A stretch of DNA of 64,000 nucleotides from an uncultured Eubacteriales bacterium (GTDB taxonomy: Bacteria > Bacillota > Clostridia > Christensenellales > Aristaeellaceae). Position numbers and translations under genes: made by a program. The notes under the pieces are model-generated. The model was not told where the DNA came from, searched no databases, and saw only the letters and a list, made by a program, of their open reading frames with translations. This document shows positions 39,881 through 47,907 of this stretch, in pieces (the first letter of the stretch is position 1; each line of letters begins with the position of its first letter). The stretch spans positions 1-64,000 of the forward strand of contig ONCV01000014.1 in the NCBI GenBank assembly GCA_900316415.1. Direction: 5' to 3'.

Positions 39881-42800
39881 TCAGTCTTTCAGAAGCTCTT
39901 CCATCTCCTCGCCGGTCAGCTTGTTCTTCTTCATCAGTGCGTTCACCATCCGGTCGATGCGGGGTTTGTTCTGCCGGATGATTTCAACGGTCGTCTCCAT
40001 CTCTCTCCGCAGAATTTCGTTGATTTTCTCCCGAACCTTCACATCCCGGACCGCATCCTTCAGATCCATGGCGGCCAGTCCGAAATCATCATCCATCCCA
40101 TATGCGCAAAGCATGGCTGCAGCGGTCCTTGTCGCCTGCTCCAGATCCCCCGAGGGGCCGGTGGAGATGCCTTTATCCGCACCGTAATACGCGATTTCCG
40201 CCGCCCTTCCGCCCAGGCTGGTGCGGATTCTGTGAATCATTTCCTCCCGGGTGGAAAGCGGAGCCGCCTCCCTGGCCGAATGCTCCATGTACCCGCCGTG
40301 GTCCCCTCTGGCCACGATGGTCAGATAGGCCGGCGTATTTCCGCCCAGATAGTTCAGGAACGCGTGCCCGCTCTCATGCCTGGCAACCCGTTCCAGATAT
40401 TCATAGCCCCAGTCCTTCTTCGCGCCGTGCCTCGCCAGTTCGTAAGCCTCATCAAGCGCGGTGTCGTCCAGGGGCTTTCCGGCCCTGACCGCCAGCCTGT
40501 TCGCGGATTCCATGACTCCCGTCAGCGCAGCCGGGCTCATGCCCATGGCCCGCTCCGCTGTCCGGTGAATCATGCCGCCTGTTACCTCATGATCCGGGTA
40601 TTTCTTCAGCAGCAGATTCAGCAGCTGCTCCCGCTCCTCGGCATTGGGCAGATCCACCAGGATTCTCCGGTCAAACCGCCGGGCCAGCGCCGGATCGATC
40701 ACCCCGGGGCCGCCCTTCCCTTCCTCCACGTCAAAATTCGTGGCCGCCATCACGAAGACCGGACGCCTCGGATCCACGGAGAATCCATCCATTTCAGTCA
40801 GCAGTGCGTTCAGTGCCATTTCCTCGCCATGAGCGCTGTTGCTCTCCCCGCGTTTGCGCCCGATGGCATCTATTTCATCGATGAAGATGATCGCCGGAGC
40901 ATATCTCCGCGCGCGCCTGAACAGCTCCCTGACGGCTTCGGGGCCACTGCCCTGATACTTTGTCACGAAGGAGCTGGCTGTCGCGGGCACGAACGCCGTG
41001 TTCGATTCCCCGGCCAGCGCCCTGGCCAGCATGGTTTTTCCCGTTCCGGGCGGGCCGTACAGCAGGATTCCTTTCGGAGGCTTCAACCCCTGGGCGCAGA
41101 ACTTCTTCGGATTCTGCAGATAGCTGATAAAGAACCGGAGCTCCTCCTTTGCTTCCGAGGCGCCCACCACATCGCTGAAGCGCACGTCCGGTTTCTCCGC
41201 GTCATCCAGCACAGATCCCGCGTCCTCCCCGGCCGGGGCCCGCTTCAGGGCAAAATCCCGCAGCCGGATGGTAACCTCCTTCTGATTTCTGGACAGGGAC
41301 GGCGCGGATTCGAAGGACAGCACTTTTCTTTCCGCTCCCAGCCGTTCAGCCGTGCTCTGCATGTACAGCTGCCGGGAAATATCCTCCATCGTGTCTTCAA
41401 AAACGCTGAAATCCGTCACCGGCGCACTGATCTTGCCCCTTGCGCCGGCCCGGATCAGGCTCATGGTCAGTTCCTCATCCAGCGCGAAGTCCTTCGTCTC
41501 CAGCAGATAGACCGGCACCTCCGGCAGCCGCTCCCGCAGGGTTCTCAGCAGGCGTATCCCGTCCCTCAGAGCTCTGGCCGCCATCGGAGCGTAGTTGAAT
41601 CCTCCCGTGGAATCAAAGATGCCGCTGCTCAGGCCGTCCATCACGGTGGCCATCCATTCCTCCGGCGAAACGCTCTTTTCCGTCACGTCCAGCAGAACCA
41701 TGCGGATATTCTTCTCTCCGGCGATTTCGAGCGCTTCCTCCGTGTTCCGGGAGTCGTGAATCACATATCCCTTCAGCCGCTTCCTGCATTTCTCCGCAAA
41801 GTCCCGGTCGCCGTAAATCAGAATCTCCGGTTTCTCCTCGCTGTAGAACAGGCCTCGGATTTCTCCCGTCAGGAGCTCCGTCTCCACGGTGAAACGGATC
41901 CTTCGGATCTGCTCCAACGCCTGCAGGAAATGCTCTCCGTCCCACAGACGGCATACCCTGAAGATTTCGTTCTTGAAGAAAAGCTCCGTCTGAGCCCGGA
42001 CCGTCCGCGCGTCCGCGGCGCCCTCCTGAAACATCAGAGCTGTCGCCACCAGCGGATCGAAGGCAACCTGGATGCCGTACTGCTTTTCAAACAGCGCGCC
42101 GAAACGTTCCAGTTCCCGCCTGCTGATCTTCTCCAGATCATGGGCCTGCAGATGGTTGAACATCAGCGGCCAGCCCGTAGACAGCCGGCTGGCAATGGCT
42201 GCAGGGAAGAAGGTCTGTCCTGTCCGGGGATCCTTCTCCGTCTCCAGGGCGCTGATCAGGGTCTGCCGGGTCACACCTGCCGCGCTGTACCGCTGATCCC
42301 CCTCGTAGAGGCTTTTCCCAGCGTTGGTGGTAAAGATGATGACGGTATCCCGGAAGGCAATGTCCTCGCTCATGTAGCGGTCAGCAAGGCGGCCCGCGTC
42401 CAGAATCTGAAGAAACAGGTGGATCGTGTTCAGATGCGCCTTTTCAATCTCGTCGAACAGCAGGATGCAGCGTGGATTTTCCTTCACAAATCCGGTCAGC
42501 AGCCCGGGTTTCGCGCCCTGATAGCTTTTTTCAAAGCCTACCAGTCCCATATAGGACTGATGATCTGAATAGGTTGACATATCAAAGCGCATGAAGGGCA
42601 GTTCGAGCACCTCCGCGGCCTGCTCCGCCAGAAAGGTCTTCCCTACGCCGGGCGGGCCCGCGAAGACGAAGATTGCCCGCGGCCGCTTTCTCTTCTCATC
42701 GCTGGCGGCCAGCACCTCCGCGGCAAACATGCCTTCCGCGAAGGCATGCACCGCGTGATCCTGTCCCTGAACCGTGCTCAGCAGACGGCTCCGCAGCTGC

Positions 42801-43336
42801 CGGACCCGTTCTGTCAGCTCCGCAAGGAAGGATGGACTCATCTCCTCTGCCAGCGCGGCTGCCTTTTCCTGTTCCTCCGCCTGCTGCTTTTCCTTCTCCT
42901 CTGCCGCCACTGCGCCCCGGATATCACAGACCTGCAGCAGGATGTTGGTCGGCTTCCGAAGGATCGCTGTCAGCATATCCTGCGCGTGTATTTCACCTTC
43001 TCCCCGCGCACCCGCGGTCTTCATCGCATTTTCCATATATTCGGCCAGCCTGTCCGCCCCGGTCTGGGGCCGGAGCTTCAGCTCGTGCCGCAGTCTCGGC
43101 CGGGCGTTGTTGGTATCCACGCCTTCTTTTTTGAAAAGTGCGCTCACTGCCTCAATGTCCGCGTCCACCTTCCTCAGCTCGGCCTCCGGCAGGCTGAACG
43201 CGTCCTTCGCGCGAATCTCGGCAAATTTCAGCAGACCAAGAAAGATGAACTCAACGCCCGGCTCTCTGACGCTCATATTGCCGGCCTCCGCCTGGGCCCG
43301 CAGCACCACATACTTCATGGAATAAGATAGTTCCAT
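39881..43336 (-). CDS. Soluble Clp-type AAA+ / receiver-like / FtsH-type AAA+ zinc protease fusion
   Basis: This 1151-residue protein has four parts. Residues 1-150 resemble the Clp_N (double Clp repeat) domain. Residues about 190-430 are a Clp/Hsp100-type AAA_2 module with Walker A GPPGVGKT (227-234), Walker B LLFDEIEKA (Asp295, Glu296) and IIFTTNAG. Residues about 503-655 look like a response-regulator receiver with Asp509/Asp511 and Asp550 at acceptor-like positions. Residues about 715-910 are FtsH AAA+: GPPGTGKT (761-768), FIDEID (Asp820, Glu821), RRFDRR. The M41 peptidase has HESGH at 987-991 and Asp1064 as third ligand. FtsH membrane helices are absent. This combination is not one I know. 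Confidence 0.88.
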   Translation of the reverse strand: MELSYSMKYVVLRAQAEAGNMSVREPGVEFIFLGLLKFAEIRAKDAFSLPEAELRKVDADIEAVSALFKKEGVDTNNARPRLRHELKLRPQTGADRLAEYMENAMKTAGARGEGEIHAQDMLTAILRKPTNILLQVCDIRGAVAAEEKEKQQAEEQEKAAALAEEMSPSFLAELTERVRQLRSRLLSTVQGQDHAVHAFAEGMFAAEVLAASDEKRKRPRAIFVFAGPPGVGKTFLAEQAAEVLELPFMRFDMSTYSDHQSYMGLVGFEKSYQGAKPGLLTGFVKENPRCILLFDEIEKAHLNTIHLFLQILDAGRLADRYMSEDIAFRDTVIIFTTNAGKSLYEGDQRYSAAGVTRQTLISALETEKDPRTGQTFFPAAIASRLSTGWPLMFNHLQAHDLEKISRRELERFGALFEKQYGIQVAFDPLVATALMFQEGAADARTVRAQTELFFKNEIFRVCRLWDGEHFLQALEQIRRIRFTVETELLTGEIRGLFYSEEKPEILIYGDRDFAEKCRKRLKGYVIHDSRNTEEALEIAGEKNIRMVLLDVTEKSVSPEEWMATVMDGLSSGIFDSTGGFNYAPMAARALRDGIRLLRTLRERLPEVPVYLLETKDFALDEELTMSLIRAGARGKISAPVTDFSVFEDTMEDISRQLYMQSTAERLGAERKVLSFESAPSLSRNQKEVTIRLRDFALKRAPAGEDAGSVLDDAEKPDVRFSDVVGASEAKEELRFFISYLQNPKKFCAQGLKPPKGILLYGPPGTGKTMLARALAGESNTAFVPATASSFVTKYQGSGPEAVRELFRRARRYAPAIIFIDEIDAIGRKRGESNSAHGEEMALNALLTEMDGFSVDPRRPVFVMAATNFDVEEGKGGPGVIDPALARRFDRRILVDLPNAEEREQLLNLLLKKYPDHEVTGGMIHRTAERAMGMSPAALTGVMESANRLAVRAGKPLDDTALDEAYELARHGAKKDWGYEYLERVARHESGHAFLNYLGGNTPAYLTIVARGDHGGYMEHSAREAAPLSTREEMIHRIRTSLGGRAAEIAYYGADKGISTGPSGDLEQATRTAAAMLCAYGMDDDFGLAAMDLKDAVRDVKVREKINEILRREMETTVEIIRQNKPRIDRMVNALMKKNKLTGEEMEELLKD

Positions 43337-43374
43337 TTCGTTTCCTTCCTTTCCCGGATCCCTTCGGTTCTCGT

Positions 43375-46300
43375 CTATTTTCTGCCGAGCCGCTCGCGGG
43401 CTCTGCGTTCCATCTCCCTCAACATCGCGGCCAGCGGATCCTCCTTCGGCGCTTCAGGCTTCGGTTCCGCCCGGTTTCTTTCCCGGGCCCGCGCTTCCGT
43501 CTCCGCCAGCATCGCGGCCAGCGGATCCTCCTTCGGCGCCGCGGGCTTTGTTTCCGCCTCCGCCGTTCCGCTGTCCCGGAACTGTTTTCCCTGCTTCGCC
43601 GGATCCGTCGCCGGAAAACGCTCCTCCGGAACCGAAGGCCCGGTTTCCGTTTCTCCCGGCCCGCCGGTCTCGTATTTCCAGTCCAGCCAGCTCTGCAGAT
43701 AGATGTTTCCAGATCTTGACCAGGTCTTGACGCACAGCACCGCGTTTCCGTCCCGACGAATATGTCCGGCGGATATGCCGACAATTTCCTCCTCAAAACG
43801 GTCCGGACCGGTCACCGCCCAGATCTTCGCGCCCTCGTTCGTATCCCACAGGAAGACCTCTCCGTCCGCGCTGATTTCCTTCAGCTCGTCACCCGCCACT
43901 CTCAGTCCTTCCTCGGGTATGTTCACCAGCCGTTCCGGATGGGTATAGTGCCTGCGGAGCACGCGGCAGGTGCGCAGATCGATGACATGAAGCTCCAGAA
44001 AGCCTGTCAGAAACTGGTCCCCGTAAGGATTCAGGACCTCACATTCCACCAGGGCGGCCGTCGCTCCCTCTTTCCGGTTCAGCGTCATTCTGGAAGGAAC
44101 AAGCGCATGCAGCTCCTCCCGGTTTCCCGGATGCATGGGTAGATACGGGCCTTCCTTCTGCCCGGTTCCAATCCGCACCTCCGAAATCATTCGCCCGCTC
44201 CCCGCTTCCCGGATGGAAAAGACGCCTTCCGAGAAGAGGCAGATTCGCTTCGTTTTCGGATCCAGAGCGCCCAGGGCATTCTCCTGCACCGTCTCTCCCC
44301 GAAGTGTCGCCGCTTCCTCCCCGTCCGGGGTCAGGCAGCGGCATCCCCGCGGATCCTGCTCAAAATGAAGTTTTCCTGCGGCAGAACGGTTCCAGGGATC
44401 TCCGTCGCCCTCGGGCAGGTCATCCACTCCCGCTCTTCCCGCGAGGGCCGCGGCCATGCCGTGGTTCGACAGCCGGTATCCTTCCGCGGAATCCGGATCC
44501 GTGTTGATTTCCTTCTCCAGGTATTCCCGGTCTTTCCTGGCGCCGCGCAGCCCGGATCGGAAAACCCCGGGCAGCCTCCCCGCCCGGTTGTTCAGCCTGC
44601 GCCACTCGTCCCCGGGATTGTCCGGGGAAAGCGCGTACGCCTTCTCCAGCGCCTTCAGCGCTTCCTCCGCATTCCCTTTCCGGATGGCCTCCCCGGCGTC
44701 CCGGAGCAGGCGGTTCTTCTGCTGCTGAAGGCCGGAGGTTTCCGCGTAGGACAGCGCCCTGGAAACCGCGTATTCCGGAAGGGTGCCGAACAGCTCCGTA
44801 TTGTAGATGCAGAAGGACCGCTTTTGATCTGTAAAATAGGGTTTATTGAAAATCAGGAGCCATTTTCGGTCGCGGCTTGGGCTGATGGCATACTGGCCGG
44901 ACGACAGGCCGACGGCAGGCAGCGTGGCTTCCAGACCGTTGTGTTTTGCGGAGGCCGTGGGCGCTCCCCCGAAACCGAAGCCGCCCTTCCCGCGCGGCTG
45001 CTCCGAGTCCAGCCACAGCGAGGCCGGATCATGCCGGCGAACCATCACGCCGATGTTGCCCCTGCGTTCAACATAGCTCATCGGAAGCAGCTTTCTCAGG
45101 CCGTCGGGCAATGCCACATGCGGCCATCCGTCCTCCGCGTCAAAGGCGTAGCCCGGATGATGATCGCTGCAGTTTTCGTCCAGATCCGGCCGCCTGTTCA
45201 GCGTATCCGTTTCAAACCCCACCGCGTCAGCCGTAAAGGTGTTGATCAGGTAGAGAACCTTTCCTTCCAGGAGGATGCTGTCAAAGAGGGCGGAGACATC
45301 GGTCCGGCTCAGATCTTTTCTCCGGAGCTCCTTCCGGGACGCGATATCCCAGACCGCCAGAAAGCTGCAGCTCCCTTCCGCGTACTGATTTCCGCGTTCC
45401 GACCACGCGACGGCGCAACGCTTTCCGTCCGTGTCAAAACAGATTTTCTCGCAGCTGCCGGGGCGCACGGGGATTTCCATCCATCCCTTCCGAACCTGCT
45501 CCAGCTCCGCCTCATACCTTTTTCGTTCAGATTCCTGCTCGCAGTGCCTGACTGCCATCTCGAGGTTCGCCTGCGCGGAGAATCCTTCGTATCCTGTTCT
45601 GCAGAGCCTGGCCAGCAGCCCGTCCTTCCACGCGTCTGGCTTTCCCTGATTGGACATGTACACTTCCTGGGTGATCTCGTTCAGATCATCCGCAACGGAA
45701 TACGCGTCCGCGCCATCCTCCGTTTTCCGGCGGAGCTTCCGCAGGCCTGAATTGTACTGCACGATCGCCGCGCCGGAATCCTCCTCCAGCGCCCGCGCCC
45801 AGATGGCCTCCGCCTCCTCGGGCATTCCCATGTCCAGATAGCTCAGCGCCCGGTTGTTCAGCGCGTCCGCCGTATCCTCCGCCGTCTCAGGCGCCGGGCG
45901 GGGATATTTTTCCCCCACGGTTTCCAGATAGATATGCTCCAGCTCCTGCCCGATGATTCCGAAATCATGGGGCCGCTCCTCCGGATCCGCCTCCAGGCAT
46001 TTCGCGAGAAGCTCCCGCAGCTTCTCCGGCATGGGAATCCGGCAGTCATCAAAGTATCCCCGGCAGCTCAGTCCGGCCACTACGCCGCTGTCCCAGGGGC
46101 GCGCGCCGAGATACATCTCCAGCACGGAGACCGCCCAGGAGTAGATATCGGTTCTCCGGGTCAGCAGCTTTCCGTCCATCTGCTCCATGGAACAGTAGGC
46201 GGGCGTATATCCGCCCGACGCCGCCATGCGGGTGCCGTCCCCTTCGCCGGAAAGATCCCGCGCGGTCAGCACGCCCCTGGCTTTCGCCAGCCCGAAATCC

Positions 46301-46974
46301 GCCGCCTTGGCCTGCCAGTCCGCCGTCAGCAGCAGGTTATCCGGCTTCACATCCTGATGGATGATGCCCCGTTCATGGGCATAATGAAGTCCGCGCCCGT
46401 ATTGAATCGCGATGTCCAGCAGCCGCGCCGCAGCAGCTTCCTCCGTCCCCGCATAGACGCTCCCATCCCTGATCCGGTCCTCCAGGCTTCCGTTCTCCAT
46501 CCATTCGGAAAAGATCGTCGGAACGCCTTCCATCTCCCGGACATAGTAGCAGGAAACGATGTTCGGATGCAGGCCCAGGCCGATCCAGCTCTGGCATTCG
46601 CTGATGAAATTCTGCCTGGACGTCTCGTCCAGGAACATCCGGGGCTGAGGCCGTTTCATGGCCAGTTCCGCGTCCCATCCCATATGGCGTACCCGCCATA
46701 CGGTACCCATGCCGCCGTGAATGGGGCGGCTTTCGACGCGGTAGGTATCCATCAGCAGCGTCCCCGCGGGATAAAGATTCCCTGCAGAATCCGAACCGGC
46801 GGCTGGCTGATTCAATGCTCCGGGCTCCCGGACCGTTCCGGATTCCCGGCTGCCGGAAGCTTCGTACGCGGTTCTGTCCGCCTGTTTTGCCGTCTGGTCC
46901 GGATCGTATGCAGTCTTTTCTGAATTCCTCTCCGTCCTGTCAGGCTCGTATATGGTTCTGTCCGTCCCGCTCAT
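43375..46974 (-). CDS. Giant Ser/Thr protein kinase 2 with beta-propeller-like tail
   Basis: This protein has 1199 residues. Residues 1-40 hold a heptad array [DE]-[RKQ]-Thr at Thr7, 14, 21, 28 and 35. The kinase domain is about 71-350: GGMGTVW, Lys107, HQDVKPDN (206-213, Gln for Arg) and DFG (226-228). A TPR-like stretch (about 365-410), a first WD-like block (about 500-760), helices (about 790-830) and a second block (to about 1110) follow. The C-terminal tail holds two APKEDPLAAML units and a basic end. It is clearly paralogous to kinase 1 (IFSEWMENGSLE and GGYTPAYCSMEQMDGK shared). Confidence 0.9.
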   Translation of the reverse strand: MSGTDRTIYEPDRTERNSEKTAYDPDQTAKQADRTAYEASGSRESGTVREPGALNQPAAGSDSAGNLYPAGTLLMDTYRVESRPIHGGMGTVWRVRHMGWDAELAMKRPQPRMFLDETSRQNFISECQSWIGLGLHPNIVSCYYVREMEGVPTIFSEWMENGSLEDRIRDGSVYAGTEEAAAARLLDIAIQYGRGLHYAHERGIIHQDVKPDNLLLTADWQAKAADFGLAKARGVLTARDLSGEGDGTRMAASGGYTPAYCSMEQMDGKLLTRRTDIYSWAVSVLEMYLGARPWDSGVVAGLSCRGYFDDCRIPMPEKLRELLAKCLEADPEERPHDFGIIGQELEHIYLETVGEKYPRPAPETAEDTADALNNRALSYLDMGMPEEAEAIWARALEEDSGAAIVQYNSGLRKLRRKTEDGADAYSVADDLNEITQEVYMSNQGKPDAWKDGLLARLCRTGYEGFSAQANLEMAVRHCEQESERKRYEAELEQVRKGWMEIPVRPGSCEKICFDTDGKRCAVAWSERGNQYAEGSCSFLAVWDIASRKELRRKDLSRTDVSALFDSILLEGKVLYLINTFTADAVGFETDTLNRRPDLDENCSDHHPGYAFDAEDGWPHVALPDGLRKLLPMSYVERRGNIGVMVRRHDPASLWLDSEQPRGKGGFGFGGAPTASAKHNGLEATLPAVGLSSGQYAISPSRDRKWLLIFNKPYFTDQKRSFCIYNTELFGTLPEYAVSRALSYAETSGLQQQKNRLLRDAGEAIRKGNAEEALKALEKAYALSPDNPGDEWRRLNNRAGRLPGVFRSGLRGARKDREYLEKEINTDPDSAEGYRLSNHGMAAALAGRAGVDDLPEGDGDPWNRSAAGKLHFEQDPRGCRCLTPDGEEAATLRGETVQENALGALDPKTKRICLFSEGVFSIREAGSGRMISEVRIGTGQKEGPYLPMHPGNREELHALVPSRMTLNRKEGATAALVECEVLNPYGDQFLTGFLELHVIDLRTCRVLRRHYTHPERLVNIPEEGLRVAGDELKEISADGEVFLWDTNEGAKIWAVTGPDRFEEEIVGISAGHIRRDGNAVLCVKTWSRSGNIYLQSWLDWKYETGGPGETETGPSVPEERFPATDPAKQGKQFRDSGTAEAETKPAAPKEDPLAAMLAETEARARERNRAEPKPEAPKEDPLAAMLREMERRARERLGRK
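43424..43539 (-). repeat. Direct repeat encoding the APKEDPLAAML units
   Basis: A 29-bp identical stretch (starting ATCGCGGCCAGCGGATCC on the plus strand) occurs at 43424-43452 and 43511-43539, 87 bp (29 codons) apart. Confidence 0.85.
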
Positions 46975-47043
46975 CGGCTTCGTTTCCTTCCCGTTATCTT
47001 TTTTCGCCGGGCGATTGCTCCGCCTGCAGCTGTGCTTTCCCCG

Positions 47044-47907
47044 TCATTTCTCCTCTTGCGCGGTGCTTTTCTCCTCTTCCGGATCCGGATTCCGCCCCTC
47101 GTCAGAGAACTCTTCCTCAGCGTCCGGAGCTTCGCTTTTCTTCTTCCCGATCCGGATCAGAACCACGGAGATATTGTCCCGTCCGCCCTTCGAGTTGGCC
47201 GCCTTCACAAGCTCCCCGCAGGCAGCTTCCAGGCTTTCCTCCGCCCGGATGATCTCTCCGATCCGTCGTTCCGGCACCAGACCGTGCAGTCCGTCGCTGC
47301 ACAACAGGAGGATATCCCCCTCCTGAACCTCCGTCGGATAAGCCTCCGGCGTGGCCGGTTCCTCCATGCCCACGAAGGCGGTCAGCCGGGAACTGCTGGG
47401 GGACCTGGCGCCTTCGGATTTGGTCATCAGGCCGTTCCGGACCATGATCCCGGCAATGTTCATATCCTCCGTGAGCTGCTTCAGCTCCGTTTCATCCTTC
47501 CGAAGCCGGTACCCCCGGCTGTCTCCCAGACAGATAAAAACCGCTCTGTTCCCGTACAGCCACACGCCGGCCAGCGTCGCTCCGTAATCAAAGCGGGTCG
47601 GGGAGTTGCCCTTCCGGAACAGCGTATCGCTCAGAACGCCCGCGGTCTGCTTCAGCCTTTCCGCCGCTTCTTCCGGCGCTGTTCCGGCTCCGCATTCCTC
47701 CGTGAGAATCCCCATCAGCCCCGGCATGGACATGCACACATATTCCGCGGCATCCCCACCGCGGCGCAGCCCGCCCATTCCGTCACTCACGGCAAAAAAG
47801 CCATCCTTCGCATCCAGAATGATCCGGTCCTGATTCTCCTTCCGCTTCTTTCCGGTATCCGTCAGGCCCGCGAATTCAAACTCCATTTCAAACAACCTGT
47901 ATCTCAT
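47044..47907 (-). CDS. PP2C-family Ser/Thr phosphatase
   Basis: This protein has 287 residues. The start MRYRLFEMEF overlaps the stop of the FHA-kinase gene (ATGA) and has GAGGAA upstream. The metal-dependent phosphatase motifs are present in order: KKRKENQDRI, AVSDGMGG, GATLAGVW, LGDSRGYRLR, LLLCSDGLHGLV and GRDNISVVLI, supplying the Asp residues for the two Mn/Mg ions. An acidic C-terminal tail of about 30 residues follows. It is cytoplasmic and should remove phosphates placed by the neighbouring kinases, since kinase-PP2C pairs are typical in Firmicutes (PrkC-PrpC). Confidence 0.94.
   Translation of the reverse strand: MRYRLFEMEFEFAGLTDTGKKRKENQDRIILDAKDGFFAVSDGMGGLRRGGDAAEYVCMSMPGLMGILTEECGAGTAPEEAAERLKQTAGVLSDTLFRKGNSPTRFDYGATLAGVWLYGNRAVFICLGDSRGYRLRKDETELKQLTEDMNIAGIMVRNGLMTKSEGARSPSSSRLTAFVGMEEPATPEAYPTEVQEGDILLLCSDGLHGLVPERRIGEIIRAEESLEAACGELVKAANSKGGRDNISVVLIRIGKKKSEAPDAEEEFSDEGRNPDPEEEKSTAQEEK

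Noticed and set aside
39779..42568. 929-codon plus-strand frame over the Clp-FtsH gene
   Set aside because: Shadow of the protease fusion; the composition lacks domain signatures.
43424..43539. Possible CRISPR-like or mobile repeat
   Set aside because: It is a coding duplication of the APKEDPLAAML tail in frame.
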